From NCBI GenBank assembly GCA_007116995.1, contig SKHL01000153.1:1-5440 (forward strand): a stretch of DNA of 5,440 bases. Direction: 5' to 3'. The notes under the pieces are model-generated. The model was not told the DNA's origin, ran no database searches, and saw nothing but the letters and a program-made list of their open reading frames with translations. This stretch comes from Limnochordia bacterium. GTDB lineage: Bacteria > Bacillota > Limnochordia > Darwinibacteriales > DTU012. Positions 1 to 4,928 of the stretch are shown here, one piece after another. Made by a program: the position numbers and the translations under genes. Each line of letters starts with the position of its first letter. Position 1 is the first letter of the stretch.

Positions 1-74
1 AACAGGTACCGAATTTGGTAGCCGCTCTCTATGAGAACCTCATGCTAGGTGGCTATTCTTTTGAGGTTTGGTAA
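1..74 (+). CDS. C-terminal end of an unidentified protein (partial)
   Basis: Reading from base 3, 23 codons run without a stop to TAA at 72-74; the other two forward frames stop early. The decoded tail ends in LYENLMLGGYSFEVW and looks like ordinary soluble protein: a short helix-like stretch, two glycines and aromatic residues. The gene would begin upstream of the window. I do not recognise the family. So short an open stretch could occur by chance, so the call rests mainly on its protein-like composition and on its placement just before an intergenic gap that ends in a new gene on the same strand. Confidence 0.4.
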   Translation, partial: QVPNLVAALYENLMLGGYSFEVW

Positions 75-96
75 ATTTTTGTAGTATGCCATTTTA

Positions 97-125
97 GTGA
101 CAACAGATACATAAACTAACAGAAT
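97..125 (+). promoter_or_regulatory. Possible sigma-A-type promoter for the 172-477 gene
   Basis: GTGACA at 97-102 (five of six matches to TTGACA) and CAGAAT at 120-125 (four of six to TATAAT) are separated by 17 nt. This would start transcription near 132, giving a leader of about 40 nt before the ATG at 172. The match is by eye and the -10 is weak. Confidence 0.3.
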
Positions 126-143
126 CATCTCGGGCCCTGGGTG

Positions 144-158
144 CAAGGATAATCCTTG
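144..158. promoter_or_regulatory. Operator-like palindrome in the leader of the 172-477 gene
   Basis: CAAGGAT and ATCCTTG form perfect 7-bp arms around a single central A. The site sits just upstream of the weak ribosome binding region (about 159-168) and downstream of the candidate promoter, so it could be a repressor site or an RNA hairpin that covers the start. No regulator can be named from the sequence. Confidence 0.35.
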
Positions 159-171
159 GTGGTGATGAGAT

Positions 172-477
172 ATGAGTCAGAAAAAAAGTTGTGTGTTGTT
201 GTTTCTATTGTTAGGTACCGGAGTGTTTAATGTATTAGACTACTTTTTAACCAACTCTGTAATTGGATTAGGACATAGAGAGCTAAATCCACTTATAGAT
301 ACAACCATAGGTACAATATACTTTCCCTTGATTAAGCTAACAGTAGTGCCTTTGCTACTAGCCTTTCTGTGGCTGGTGCGGGATAAGTTTGGAAAACCAA
401 TGATGGTGGGGGTGTGGGTCATGTTTTTGACTTACTTATCGTTAATGGTTTATTTTAAAGTGGTGTTTTTTAGCTAG
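172..477 (+). CDS. Small three-helix membrane protein, DUF5658-like
   Basis: This 101-residue protein is almost entirely hydrophobic, with three predicted membrane helices at about residues 7-27, 48-69 and 78-99. It carries a pattern I associate with the DUF5658 family: NVLDYFLT at the end of helix 1 (N20, D23, T27), then ELNPL (residues 37-41) at the start of the next segment, and a lysine in IKLTVVP (K55) in helix 2. The function of this family is unknown to me. The polar residues D23, E37, N39 and K55 inside or next to helices suggest more than a passive anchor, but that is inference. The start is the ATG at 172, preceded by a purine-rich but weak ribosome site (GGTGGTGATGAG). It is followed by 169 bp of non-coding sequence, so it is probably not tightly coupled to the next gene. 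The family assignment is from memory of the motif. Confidence 0.8.
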   Translation: MSQKKSCVLLFLLLGTGVFNVLDYFLTNSVIGLGHRELNPLIDTTIGTIYFPLIKLTVVPLLLAFLWLVRDKFGKPMMVGVWVMFLTYLSLMVYFKVVFFS

Positions 478-596
478 AGGTTGGTCTCTAAAACACAAAA
501 CGAGCGAGGTAAGATATACCATTGCTGATTCAAACGGGTCCTCTTTGTGAATAAAGATGGAAATGCAGGAAAGTAATTAAAGGACTACGAAAGCTT

Positions 597-626
597 ATGA
601 CGAATCTAGTAACGATTATTATAATC
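597..626 (+). promoter_or_regulatory. Candidate promoter with a palindrome over its -10 box
   Basis: ATGACG at 597-602 (four of six to TTGACA) and a perfect TATAAT at 620-625 are 17 nt apart. Transcription would begin near 632, almost at the ribosome binding site, giving a very short leader. The -10 box lies inside a perfect palindrome, GATTAT-T-ATAATC (614-626). The half-site order is opposite to that of Fur/PerR boxes (ATAAT then ATTAT), so I do not assign those regulators. The rest of the gap 478-596 shows nothing I can identify. Confidence 0.45.
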
Positions 627-646
627 AAATCATAGGAGGGATTATA

Positions 647-841
647 GTGCTACAATACATGCCGTTGTATGGTTGGTTAGGAGTGATAACTCTAATCTTA
701 TTTCATGTAGCAGCCATTATAATGGCTATTGCCCGCAAAAAGCGGAAACCGCGTCTCCGTAAATACCATGTTTGGTTGGCTGCTTCCGCTCTAGTACTAG
801 CGACTATTCATGGTATTTGGGCTATATCTCTGTATTTCTAA
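647..841 (+). CDS. 64-residue two-helix membrane protein, possible b-type haem binder
   Basis: The gene starts at GTG 647, set by a strong AGGAGGG site at 634-640 with 6-nt spacing. The product has two hydrophobic helices (about residues 7-28 and 42-63) joined by a highly basic loop, KKRKPRLRK (31-39), which by the positive-inside rule should face the cytoplasm, leaving both ends outside. Histidines occur at H20 in helix 1, H41 at the inner edge of helix 2 and H55 inside helix 2. H41 and H55 are 14 residues apart, the spacing of paired haem ligands within one helix of cytochrome b. With the cytochrome b5-domain gene just downstream, a role in membrane electron transfer is possible, probably as a homo-oligomer because one copy supplies few ligands. 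I do not recognise a named family; haem binding is a hypothesis. No catalytic motif or signal cleavage site is visible. Confidence 0.75.
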   Translation: MLQYMPLYGWLGVITLILFHVAAIIMAIARKKRKPRLRKYHVWLAASALVLATIHGIWAISLYF

Positions 842-1017
842 GTTTCTGTAGGCTTGTTTTCGTAGAGATGTCTGAATCATGAAACTGGATAAGTAGCTAA
901 ATAAAGATAACAGTGACTAGTTAAGCAAAATCGCTCTTTGTCGTATCTGATCATTAGTATCATTATTGCATAAAGTGAGAATTGAATAAGCATGAAATAA
1001 ATTAGGGAGTGAGTGAA

Positions 1018-1566
1018 ATGGGTATCAAAAAATATATTCCTATTATACTTGTACTTTTCTTAGCTGTCGCTCTGGGTGCTATTGTTTATGGGAATCCGCC
1101 AGCGCTTGAGGTGTTTACCCCAGAATTATTAGCAGAGTTTAATGGGGTTGATGGGGTGCCAGCTTATATTGCTGTTGCTGGAAAGGTATATGATGTAACG
1201 GATAAGCCAGCTTTCAAGGATGGAGTACATCAAGGAAACCGAGCAGGGCAGGACTTAACTGAGCAAGGCGAGCAGGCACCCCATGGTTTGGGCGTGATCG
1301 ATGGTTTAGAACCTATCGGTATTTACCTGGATCTCTTGCTGACTGAGAAGGAACTGGCTGCATTTGACGGTCGAAGTGGTCAGCCTGGATATATCGCTGT
1401 CAATGGGCTAGTATATGATGTGTCTAATAGTGCCCGCTGGAGAAATGGTAGCCATAATGGCTTCCGGGCAGGGCAGGATTTTACTGAAGCGATTAAAGAA
1501 ATAAGTCCTCATGGGGTTCGAGTGCTAGAACGACTACCCTTGGTGGCTGTTCTGGTGAAGGAGTAG
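1018..1566 (+). CDS. Membrane-anchored protein with two tandem cytochrome b5-like domains
   Basis: This 182-residue protein has a basic N-terminus (MGIKKY) and an uncleaved-looking signal anchor (about 6-25) without a lipobox, placing the rest outside the cytoplasm. Two cytochrome b5-like haem/steroid-binding domains follow, at about 31-104 and 107-181. Each shows the bacterial form of the fold: FTPELLAEFNG or LTEKELAAFDG, then YIAV.G.VYDV, a G-x-H-x-G haem ligand (H71; H146), AGQDxTE, and a PHG haem ligand (H89; H165). Both ligand pairs are intact, so two b haems are expected. Cytochrome b5 domains pass single electrons; the partner here is unknown. The start is ATG 1018, preceded by GGGAG at 1005-1009 with 8-nt spacing; an in-frame GTG at 1009 overlaps that site and is less likely. 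It lies 176 bp after the 64-residue membrane protein gene and converges on the antiporter-like gene. The domain assignment is confident, the physiological role is not. Confidence 0.92.
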   Translation: MGIKKYIPIILVLFLAVALGAIVYGNPPALEVFTPELLAEFNGVDGVPAYIAVAGKVYDVTDKPAFKDGVHQGNRAGQDLTEQGEQAPHGLGVIDGLEPIGIYLDLLLTEKELAAFDGRSGQPGYIAVNGLVYDVSNSARWRNGSHNGFRAGQDFTEAIKEISPHGVRVLERLPLVAVLVKE

Positions 1567-1654
1567 TATAGTAGTGAATGAGTATAACAAGAGACTGTTG
1601 AGTTTTCGATATGCAGCTTGCTCAGATAGCATTACCATTTTTGCCGACCTAATC

Positions 1655-3247
1655 CTATAAGGGACTGTCAAGATTGAAGACAAGCCAAGTCAACAAAAAA
1701 AGCATGAGACAAACCAATAAAACATATTGAGCTTTGTTCAATTGAGAGGTATATTTCTCATACTGGTGTATTCCAGTGATGCCCTTAGAGATAAACCGTT
1801 CCCCATGATGGATATAGCGCCCAAAAAAGCCCGGAGCTCCTTGATTGGTAATCGGTTGAAACCGAGGGTGAAATATCAAAAACAACAGAATGCCAATTCC
1901 AATTGGTAGTAGGGCTTGCCAGATGCTAGAAAGTGAGTATATACTCTCAAAACTGTAAGGTGTAAGCCAGTCTAAGAAGGTCGGCGTAGCTCCTAAGACA
2001 ATAGTCATGCCAGCTAGCAATAGCATGGATAGGGTAGCGGATGGTGTGACGATCATTCTTCCCGGAGTTACCTTAGATTCTTTAGCCCAAAAACCATAAT
2101 AGAGGAAGCGAGCAAGGCTTAGAGTCGTTCCAATGGCGGCTATGGTTAATAAGACCTGAAGTGTACTGTTCGGGACGGCATACTTAATCACCGCCTTGCT
2201 AACAAATCCATTAAAGGGTGGCATACCCACTATGGCGAGGGTTCCAACTAGTGCTAGACCAAGCAACAAATTTGGTCTAGCCTTTTGTGTACCAGGGGTG
2301 TCATTATTTGTTTGAATCAGTAAAATGGCTGTGGCCATGAATAACAAACTCTTGTAGACCATATGGTTCGTCATGTGTAAAAAAGCGCCATTAACTCCTA
2401 AAGCTCCCCCGGCACCAATACTAACCACCATAAAACCTAACTGAGATATGTGTTGATAGGAAAGGATTCCCCGCAATTGTTGACTACGCAGTGATAGGAG
2501 AATTCCATAATAGATCATTATAGTTCCCATAACGATCAATATATCAAGGCCAGCAAAGAGTTTCGCTAACACTAGAATGCCAGCTTTGGTTGTGAAGATA
2601 GAAAGGGCTACAGTGGCTACTGGATTAATTGCTGCATAGGTAGCAGGAATCCAAAAATGCAGTGGAACAAACCCCACTTTTAATCCAATTCCCAGTAAAA
2701 ACCAGATTTGTCCAGTAACAGGAGGAATAAGTGCTAAAGAGCCGGTGCTGTTATAATGTAGCATAATCCCAAATAGCAGGGCTAAGCCCCCTAATAGATG
2801 GGTAATTAGAAACAGCTTCCCCACTTTCTTGTCAGGATGGTTATCTAGGAAAATAATCAGTGCCGTACTAAGGGTAAGCATTTCCCAGAAGAGAAAGAGG
2901 GAGAGGTACCCTTTCGCCATGGTAATTCCCAACGCGCTGGATAGGGCTAAGCAAAATGAAAATATTTGCGCTTTATTAAGGTATTTCGTTATGAATAAAC
3001 TAATTGTCGCTCCCACAATAGTAAAGAAAAAGGCCGCAATTAAAGTGTATTCATGAAACTGCCACTCAGATCCAAATAATGGCAGGATCGTTAATGATAT
3101 GTCCCCTGTGTGCAAGGAGCCGTAACCAATGGGGATTAAACCTAATAGCAGGCCGATAAAGGACATCCAAGGTGGATACGGGCCTTTATACCACAAAATT
3201 GACAGACCAACTAAAATAGGTATGAGGACAATTAAAGTAATTAGCAA
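1655..3247 (-). CDS. Antiporter-like proton-translocating membrane subunit (NuoL/M/N-MrpD superfamily)
   Basis: This 530-residue protein has about 14 membrane helices. It belongs to the proton-conducting family shared by complex I subunits NuoL/M/N, Mrp antiporter subunits A/D and membrane hydrogenase subunits. Landmarks: FWEMLTLS with the helix-5 glutamate (E122); GLKVGFVPLHFWIPATYAAINP with the helix-7 lysine (K190) and H197; a helix-8 lysine (K221); SYQHISQLG; HMTNHMVYKSLLF (H291, H295, K299); and GMPPFNGFVSK with the late lysine (K351). These form the usual proton path. The GFVSK form and overall look are closest to MrpD/NuoN or hydrogenase-type subunits. After residue 460 comes a polar, probably amphipathic stretch (about 462-505), then a last helix (508-525), recalling the C-terminal extensions of NuoL-like proteins. 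No partner subunit lies beside it, so its complex is unknown. The start is TTG 3247, with GAGGTG 6 nt upstream; the frame stays open to TTG 3307 (550 residues), but that start lacks a ribosome site and overlaps the promoter. Confidence 0.88.
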   Translation of the reverse strand: MLITLIVLIPILVGLSILWYKGPYPPWMSFIGLLLGLIPIGYGSLHTGDISLTILPLFGSEWQFHEYTLIAAFFFTIVGATISLFITKYLNKAQIFSFCLALSSALGITMAKGYLSLFLFWEMLTLSTALIIFLDNHPDKKVGKLFLITHLLGGLALLFGIMLHYNSTGSLALIPPVTGQIWFLLGIGLKVGFVPLHFWIPATYAAINPVATVALSIFTTKAGILVLAKLFAGLDILIVMGTIMIYYGILLSLRSQQLRGILSYQHISQLGFMVVSIGAGGALGVNGAFLHMTNHMVYKSLLFMATAILLIQTNNDTPGTQKARPNLLLGLALVGTLAIVGMPPFNGFVSKAVIKYAVPNSTLQVLLTIAAIGTTLSLARFLYYGFWAKESKVTPGRMIVTPSATLSMLLLAGMTIVLGATPTFLDWLTPYSFESIYSLSSIWQALLPIGIGILLFLIFHPRFQPITNQGAPGFFGRYIHHGERFISKGITGIHQYEKYTSQLNKAQYVLLVCLMLFLLTWLVFNLDSPL

Positions 3248-3253
3248 CCTTGT

Positions 3254-3259
3254 CACCTC
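3254..3259 (-). promoter_or_regulatory. Ribosome binding site that decides the antiporter-like gene start
   Basis: On the - strand, GAGGTG is followed by six nucleotides (ACAAGG) and then TTG at 3247. The upstream alternative TTG at 3307 is preceded by AACAACCTAATAGTC, with no Shine-Dalgarno match. This favours the 530-residue product. Confidence 0.7.
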
Positions 3260-3278
3260 TACGGTTAGACTTGCTAAT

Positions 3279-3307
3279 ATTTTATCCCAAATATGAGTAA
3301 AATGCAA
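3279..3307 (-). promoter_or_regulatory. Candidate sigma-A promoter for the antiporter-like gene
   Basis: On the - strand, TTGCAT (3307-3302) and TAAAAT (3284-3279; five of six to TATAAT) are exactly 17 nt apart. Transcription would start near 3272, about 25 nt before the TTG at 3247 and ahead of its ribosome site. The element lies inside what would be codons 1-10 of the longer reading frame, which argues against that longer start. Confidence 0.5.
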
Positions 3308-3339
3308 GACTATTAGGTTGTTAGTGCTGATACACTTAA

Positions 3340-3363
3340 TGTATTACATGATGATGTAATACA
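3340..3363. promoter_or_regulatory. Perfect 10-bp-arm inverted repeat, operator-like
   Basis: TGTATTACAT and ATGTAATACA form perfect 10-bp arms around GATG. The symmetry and A+T-rich arms suggest a dimeric transcription factor site. Its centre lies about 80 bp upstream of the inferred start of the antiporter-like gene, a position more typical of activation than repression. It does not match the TGTGA-N6-TCACA (Crp) or TTGAT-N4-ATCAA (Fnr) pattern. With a 4-nt loop it could also fold as a hairpin, but no T-run follows, so a terminator is unlikely. Confidence 0.6.
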
Positions 3364-3640
3364 GCCCATGGGAATTTTGATTGTTAATCGTTTAGTTCGT
3401 CAGGCCGTATTAGGCCCAGTGGGGCATGGAGACTGTCTGCGATAATCCTACTCGCTTAGATCGACCTTTTGATGCACAAGATTTATCCAGTAGGAATGAT
3501 ATTCTTTCTCGGGTTTGGGTGTGATAGGGATTAGCTCCTTGGGTGTATCCCTTGCTGGGAAATAAAGGTAATGCAGGATAAGTGTAGAAGTAGTGATACT
3601 AGCTAATTACTAGTTTAGTGCTTATACGAGGGGAAATACC
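3364..3640. other. Gene-free stretch, possibly holding decayed coding sequence
   Basis: No intact gene is visible. Two short overlapping + frames have a protein-like look: one open from 3317 to TAA 3443-3445, containing MGILIVNRLVRQAVLG from 3368, and one from ATG 3426 to TGA 3522-3524 that reads DNPTRLDRPFDAQDLSSR. Together they could be two halves of a frameshifted gene end, but each is short enough to be chance and neither is recognised. Near the right end, ACTAG (3598-3602) and CTAGT (3610-3614) form a short inverted repeat upstream of the methyltransferase remnant. I saw no convincing promoter or RNA structure otherwise. Confidence 0.35.
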
Positions 3641-3999
3641 ATGTCTGTACAGGAACACAATACAAAGCCATTATTAAAGTGGGCTGGTGGAAAGCGTTGG
3701 CTTGTCCCCTACTTGTTACCTATTTGCAAACCTTTGGGTGATTACAAGATAGTAGAGCCGTTCTGCGGAGGGTTAGCGGTCGAGCTCACACACAGCAAGC
3801 TGCTGAGTTATTTTATTATCTAAATCGCACAGGCTATAATTTAGGGTCCATTCGCCTATCAGCTTACCTGCAGACATTCCCATAGGTAACAAGTAGTGGA
3901 TTTTCTATTGGTGAGCTCGTCATAGCCCTGCGGCACTAGTACGTTTCACCTGCAACTCTCATATTCTGTATGGTAAATAGACAGACATATGAAGGGTGA
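3641..3999 (+). pseudogene. dam: Degraded dam-type (D12 class) DNA adenine methyltransferase
   Basis: An intact family enzyme, about 270-280 residues, methylates adenine in DNA using S-adenosylmethionine. Here the original start survives, with GAGGGG at 3628-3633 before ATG 3641. The first 50 codons are clearly the family N-terminus: KWAGGK (residues 13-18) and VEPFCGGLAVEL (38-49), the cofactor-binding region. The frame then runs into a stop at 3821-3823. A second frame from about 3793 reads QQAAELFYYLNRTGYN, the conserved central motif, so about 60 residues were deleted with a frame change near 3784-3796. Directly after it, SIRLSAYLQTFP, a stop, then VTSS resemble the VRLA..L..HPGPVVxSN region near the C-terminus, implying a second deletion of about 110 residues that removed the catalytic DPPY motif. 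More stops follow (TAG about 3880 and 3937) up to TGA 3997-3999. No active methyltransferase can be made. The N-terminal and central matches are firm; the C-terminal alignment is tentative. Confidence 0.85.
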
Positions 4000-4004
4000 A
4001 GCAG

Positions 4005-4898
4005 ATGCATATTGGGCTTGTTCTGAACGATCGTACTACAAGGGGTAGTAGTAACAGCGAACTTGTGCGCTGCCTTTGTCAAAGAAAAATAGATTATCGC
4101 TTGGTACTACCGGATCATACGACTATCTATACACATGGTACCAAGGCCGAGATACGGACTGATGATGGAGTGCTGAAAAAGAAGTCAATCATTGTCAACT
4201 GTCTGGGCGGTTCCTCAAATAAAGGACTTGTGCTATTACATTGTTTAGAGGATCTCGGTTACCGAGTGGTCAATAAAGCCACGCCATGGAGATACTCCAA
4301 GATTAAGCCGTTAACTAGTGCACTTTTAACAGCCAATACTATACCCCATCCTGATGGTGTTTTTGGTGTGGGGTGGCCGAAGTGGGCCACTGATTACGCG
4401 GCATCCAAGTTGTTAGGTGCGTTAGTGAAAAAACCTTGGCGAGGGTCTAAGGGACGGGGGATTTCATACATTCCCACCCGAACCAAGCTAAGTCAGCTAG
4501 TTGGTCGAACCGGTCTGCGTGATGCTTATATTTACTTACAAACGTATATAAAAAACTCAGGACGCCACATTCGGGTGATCGTAATTGGTGGTCAGGTAAT
4601 TGCTGCCATCTATCGAGTTCATAGGAAGGGTCAGTTTATTACAGGGGCACACCTAGGATTTGGAAAACCCGTTGTCTGTCCCCTTACCGATGAAATCGTT
4701 GATTTGTCGTTACGAGCGACGAAATGTATTGGATTAGATATTGCTGGTGTGGATCTAATCGAGGATAGCAAGGGTCTGTATGTGCTCGAGCTAAATTCAT
4801 GGCCTGGCGGTCATCTAGACTTCCAACGGGCCACCGGTATCTCCATAGCTGAGAGTATTGTTGCTTATCTTGTGAAGGAGTTTGACGATAAGGGTTAA
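4005..4898 (+). CDS. RimK-like ATP-grasp ligase
   Basis: This 297-residue protein has the layout of the RimK/glutamate-ligase branch of the ATP-grasp superfamily, which joins a carboxylate to an amine through an acyl-phosphate. Visible landmarks: an N-terminal domain starting MHIGLVLND; LEDLGYRVVN before the ATP-grasp core, with K101 where the first ATP-binding lysine is expected; VKKPWRGSKGRGI (141-153), the second lysine plus glycine loop; YLQTYIKNSGRHIRVIVIGGQVIAAIYR (177-204); and metal ligands D250 in AGVDLIED and E262/N264 in LELNSWPGG. The family's GRDIR motif reads GRHIR here (H188). The substrate cannot be read from sequence. The start is ATG 4005, preceded by GAAGGG (3991-3996) at 8-nt spacing; an in-frame GTG at 3996 overlaps that site. 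The gene follows the methyltransferase remnant and converges on a YheC/YheD-type ATP-grasp gene, which hints at a spore-envelope role; that is inference. No signal peptide or membrane helix is present. Confidence 0.88.
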   Translation: MHIGLVLNDRTTRGSSNSELVRCLCQRKIDYRLVLPDHTTIYTHGTKAEIRTDDGVLKKKSIIVNCLGGSSNKGLVLLHCLEDLGYRVVNKATPWRYSKIKPLTSALLTANTIPHPDGVFGVGWPKWATDYAASKLLGALVKKPWRGSKGRGISYIPTRTKLSQLVGRTGLRDAYIYLQTYIKNSGRHIRVIVIGGQVIAAIYRVHRKGQFITGAHLGFGKPVVCPLTDEIVDLSLRATKCIGLDIAGVDLIEDSKGLYVLELNSWPGGHLDFQRATGISIAESIVAYLVKEFDDKG

Positions 4899-4920
4899 AG
4901 CCTACCCATGGGTAGGCTTT
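4897..4920. terminator. Shared bidirectional terminator between convergent ATP-grasp genes
   Basis: AAAGCCTACCCA and TGGGTAGGCTTT make a perfect 24-nt palindrome that begins inside the TAA stop of the RimK-like gene and ends 8 nt before the stop codon of the opposing gene. As RNA it forms a strong G+C-rich stem with a small loop. Each strand ends in a short run of three T, so it can serve both directions, though the T-tract is short for a classical intrinsic terminator. Confidence 0.8.
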
Positions 4921-4928
4921 GCATACGA

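Noticed and set aside
240..422. Open frame on the - strand inside the DUF5658-like gene
   Set aside because: It is antisense to a hydrophobic protein with family motifs, has no ribosome site and no recognisable features.
478..646. Possible riboswitch in the leader of the small membrane protein gene
   Set aside because: I looked for cyclic di-GMP and fluoride riboswitch signatures and did not find their conserved cores; the candidate promoter also leaves almost no leader.
950..965. Direct repeat ATCATTA spaced 9 bp apart
   Set aside because: Seven-base repeats are common by chance in A+T-rich DNA and no wider structure accompanies them.
968..998. Sporulation sigma-G/sigma-K-like promoter before the cytochrome b5 gene (GCATA, then CATGAAATA)
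   Set aside because: Several mismatches to the consensus in an A+T-rich stretch; not convincing without expression data.
1567..1654. Terminator between the cytochrome b5 gene and the convergent antiporter-like gene
   Set aside because: Only a weak, bulged pairing (CTGTTGAG with CTCAGATAG) and no T-run were found.
1727..1909. Open frame on the + strand within the antiporter-like gene
   Set aside because: It lies antisense to conserved coding sequence and has no domain or start signal of its own.
2829..3056. 75-codon + strand frame within the antiporter-like gene
   Set aside because: It is a shadow of a strongly supported membrane protein on the other strand, with no protein-like motif.
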